From: Baffinella frigidus
Lineage: Eukaryota; Cryptophyceae; Cryptomonadales; Baffinellaceae
Length of the DNA: 13,483 nt
Reading direction: 5' to 3'
NCBI GenBank assembly: GCA_026770585.1
Contig: MU646403.1
Span: 175,242 to 188,724, forward strand
Shown here: positions 11,559 to 13,483 of the stretch, in pieces
Layout: the number at the start of each line of letters is the position of its first letter
Position numbering within the stretch: position 1 is the first letter of the stretch
Notes under the pieces: generated by a model
Told to the model about the DNA's origin: nothing
The model's input: the letters and a program-made list of their open reading frames with translations, nothing else
Databases searched by the model: none
Program-made: the position numbers and the translations under genes

Positions 11559-11745
11559 GGCTTTCTTCCCGATTGACTTTTCAAGCGTTTTTATTTGGCT
11601 TTTGGCGCCGCAGGCTGCCCGATTTCGGGCGACATCTCGTACAATTGCCCAAGAAACGGAAAACCCGCTATCGAAAATCAATCGGTTCGAAGAGAGAATG
11701 TTCGGCCGCGGTAAAATCACTTGAAAGTCAATCGGGAAAGAAACC
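11559..11745. mobile_element. 187-bp inverted-repeat element K
   Basis: GGCTTTCTTCCCGATTGACT then TTTCAAGCGTTTTTA on the left pairs with TAAAATCACTTGAAAGTCAA then TCGGGAAAGAAACC on the right over about 34 bp, with a few mismatches. No long coding frame is credible. It is a MITE-like foldback element, the only copy here. Confidence 0.7.
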
Positions 11746-11795
11746 TGTGAACTCTCTCCCGAGTGACTCGGGAGAGACTCGGGCCGAGTCCCTGC

Positions 11796-12316
11796 GAGTC
11801 AATCCTGAGTCCCTCTGAGTCAGTCCTGGGTCTTTCTGACTGAATCCCGAGTCATTCTAAGCGAATCCTGAGTCTTTCTGGCAAATCCTGAGTTTTTATG
11901 GGTCAATCCTGAGTCTTTTTGAATGAATCCTGAGTTTTTCTGGGTCAATCCTGAGTTTTTATGTGTCAATCCTGAGTCTTTTTGACTAAATCCTGAGTCT
12001 TTCTGGGTGAATCCTGAGTCTTTCTGACTGAATCCTGAGTCTTTCTGGGTCAATCCTGAGTCTTTCTGGGTCAATCCTGAGTCTTTCTTGGTGAATCCTG
12101 AGTCTTGCTGACTGAATCCTGAGTCTTGCTGTGTGAATCCTGAGTCTTTCTGACTGAATCCTGAGTCTTTCTTGGTGAATCCTGAGTCTTTCTTGGTGAA
12201 TCCTGAGTCTTTCTGAATGAATCCTGAGTCTTTTTTGGTGAATCCTGAGTCTTTCTGACTGAATCCTGAGTCATCTTGCCTAAATCCTGTATCTTTCCGA
12301 ACAAATCCTGAGGTAT
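11796..12316 (+). repeat. 21-bp minisatellite, about 25 units
   Basis: The unit AATCCTGAGTCTTTCTG plus four variable bases (ACTG, GGTC, GGTG, AATG, TGTG) repeats from 11796 to about 12316. The 17-bp part is nearly constant and the 4-bp part takes a few set states. The minus strand reads as (S/T/I/L)-(Q/K/H)-KDSGF heptapeptides, but a second frame is open too, and a 20-bp unit at 11880-11899 shifts the frame. The open frame of 197 codons therefore follows from the unit length and lack of stops rather than from selection that can be seen. Confidence 0.93.
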
Positions 12317-12319
12317 CTA

Positions 12320-12397
12320 GGGATTGGGATTTGGGGTTTGGGGTTTGGGGTTTGGGGTTTGTGGTTTGGGGTATGGGGTTTGGGGTTTGGGGTTTGG
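12320..12397 (+). repeat. TTTGGGG-type telomere-like tract
   Basis: About ten heptamers, nearly all TTTGGGG rather than TTTAGGG. It directly abuts the 21-bp minisatellite. Such homogenised variant tracts suggest local expansion after the sequence left the telomere. Confidence 0.85.
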
Positions 12398-12512
12398 TGC
12401 ACATTTTCAGCACAGATTTTTTTTAATAGCTCTGCCTCAGTTAAATTTTGCTCCTCATTCTTTCTGTTTTGACGCCAAAAGTTGACAGATTTCTACCACA
12501 CAACATGGTAAT

Positions 12513-12560
12513 CTCCTCAAATGAGGAGCCCAATTCAAATGAGGAGCCCAATTCAAATGA
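12513..12560 (+). repeat. 18-bp direct repeats with small hairpin
   Basis: CAAATGAGGAGCCCAATT occurs twice and a third partial copy follows. CTCCTC, AAAT, GAGGAG (12513-12528) forms a small hairpin at the left edge. Apart from this nothing is recognised between 12398 and 12736. Confidence 0.75.
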
Positions 12561-12736
12561 GACAGAGCTAGGTTTTCGCACACTCTCCACCTCCTGCAAC
12601 CATTTCTCCTGACTAAGGTTTCGACGGGGGGGTTCTGAGGTTGCTTTCGGCGGCACCTCTCTTCGATGCCGGGTTCAACGACGGCATCCAAACCCCTAGA
12701 ATCTAGGAGTTCATCCAGCGTGATCGGTATGTGTAG

Positions 12737-12836
12737 TGCCTTTAGGTCCTTTAGGTTCTTCGAGCTCCCGACATAGGCGGACACCGGAACTGGTTCTGCA
12801 GAAAAGCCATGCTTTCTTTCGGATCACATTCAGGCC
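12737..12836 (-). repeat. dispersed 100-bp repeat I, copy I2
   Basis: It aligns with 2241-2340 without gaps and with six differences by hand count. The minus strand reads GLNVIRKKAWLFCRTSSGVR then LCRELEEPKGPKG. The two copies lie in the same orientation 10.5 kb apart. The open frames running on into 12837-13013 have no recognised motif. Confidence 0.72.
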
Positions 12837-13013
12837 CCCCGGTGAAGAGGATCGCGGCAGAAACCGGCTAAAATCATGGTCGGAGTTCCCCATCATCCTC
12901 TCCCACTCTCACTACCCACATCATCCCTTCCTGAACTCACTACCCACAATCGGTCCGCGCGGCTTGTCGTGCTCGACGACCGAGAACGGGTCGAAGTCCC
13001 CTGCTTCCGTTGA

Positions 13014-13483
13014 GGTTTAGGGTCTAGGGTTTAGGGTTCAGGGTTTAGGGTTCAGGGTTTAGGGTTTAGGGTTTAGGGTTTACAGTTTAGGGTTTAGGGT
13101 GTACGATTTAGGCTTGTGGGTGTAGGCTTTAGGGTGTAGGGTGTAGGGTGTAGGGTGTAGGGTTTAGGGTTTAGGGTTTAAGGTTTAGGGTTTAGGGTTG
13201 AGGGTTTAGGGTTTAGGGTTTGGGGTTTAGTTGAGGTTTTAGAGTGTAGGGTTGAGAGTTTGGGGTTTAGCGTAGGGTTTAGGGTTGAGGGTTTAGGGTT
13301 TAGGGTTTAGGGTTTGGGGTTCCGGGTTTAGGGTTTAGGGTGTAGTTGAGGTTTCAGGGTGTAGTGTTTTGGGTTTGGGGTTTAGGGTTTAGGGTTTAGG
13401 ATCTAGGATTCAGGGTTTAAGGTTTAGGGTTTGGGGTTTGGGGTTTGGGGTTTAGGGTTTAGGGTTTAGGGTTTAGGGTTTAG
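13014..13483 (+). repeat. degenerate telomere-like block, G-rich, to window end
   Basis: About 65 heptamers: TTTAGGG most often, with TGTAGGG, TTCAGGG, TTTGGGG and GTTGAGGG. The final 30 bp are pure TTTAGGG. The polarity is that expected at a right chromosome end, but degeneracy through most of it, and the window cut, leave interstitial or subtelomeric DNA equally possible. Confidence 0.92.

Noticed and set aside
11796-12316. CRISPR array
   Set aside because: Units are 21 bp with a 4-bp variable part and no spacers; the genome is eukaryotic. It is a minisatellite.
11820-12413. 197-codon minus-strand KDSGF-repeat protein as a real gene
   Set aside because: More than one frame is open, the left part loses register at a 20-bp unit, and the start lies in TTTGGGG repeat DNA. 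There is no independent sign of selection on the protein.
1-13483. A complete telomere-to-telomere 13.5-kb chromosome
   Set aside because: The outward polarity fits, but most repeats at both ends are degenerate and the window may simply be cut within repeat blocks. There is no sign of replication or maintenance genes. Kept only as a finding to test.

Overview
This is eukaryotic, repeat-dense, gene-poor nuclear DNA. Both ends are degenerate plant/algal-type telomere-like DNA (C-rich CCCTAAA variants at 1-112, G-rich TTTAGGG variants at about 13014-13483), and further tracts lie inside. The possible splice junction, AATAAA-type sites after stop codons and numerous short inverted-repeat elements all point to a eukaryote. 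A TTTAGGG telomere type fits plants, many green algae, and alveolates such as dinoflagellates, chromerids and Perkinsus. The species cannot be named from this window.

Left part (1-2240): the only recognisable gene is the C-terminal end of a ubiquitin-specific protease (USP, peptidase C19), present in scrambled multiple copies. The exon with the catalytic His and Asp occurs twice (118-191, frameshifted; 314-419, intact). The last exon, ending in an AYLLFYS-type motif and a stop codon, occurs three times (1053-1133, 1232-1303, 1536-1592) with a possible fourth relic near 1985-2047. Each clear terminal exon is followed by its own 3' region with short tandem repeats and an AATAAA. The inferred intron 420-1052 is largely telomere-like sequence plus a piece of a mobile element. 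No Cys-box part of the protease is visible, so these are partial or decayed copies.

Middle part (1400-6700): many short non-autonomous inverted-repeat elements (MITE-like). Family A (tips CAGGGGTACCTCGCTCAT, TA at most ends) has about eleven full or partial copies. Family B (tips CCCTTAAGTGGCC) has six. Single or paired families C, D, E and H fill much of the rest. A, B and C share an internal motif set rich in CCTAGG and CCTACGGTAGG although their tips differ. A 54-bp minisatellite (about 4005-4270) reads as an 18-residue protein repeat in which TGA sits where the outer units have TGG (Trp).

Right part (6700-13483): dispersed short peptide-coding repeats, segments with codon-like third-position bias that changes frame (minus strand 8490-9042; plus strand about 9520-9815), a family A element with a run of 33 C, a GA microsatellite, further inverted-repeat elements, a 45-codon hydrophobic minus-strand exon-like fragment (11329-11463), a 21-bp minisatellite of about 25 units, and the right telomere-like block.

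There is no coherent pathway here. The window is best read as a nursery for repeats and broken gene ends. Its main points of interest are the reshuffled USP terminal exons, the modular MITE families, and the possible TGA/Trp correspondence.
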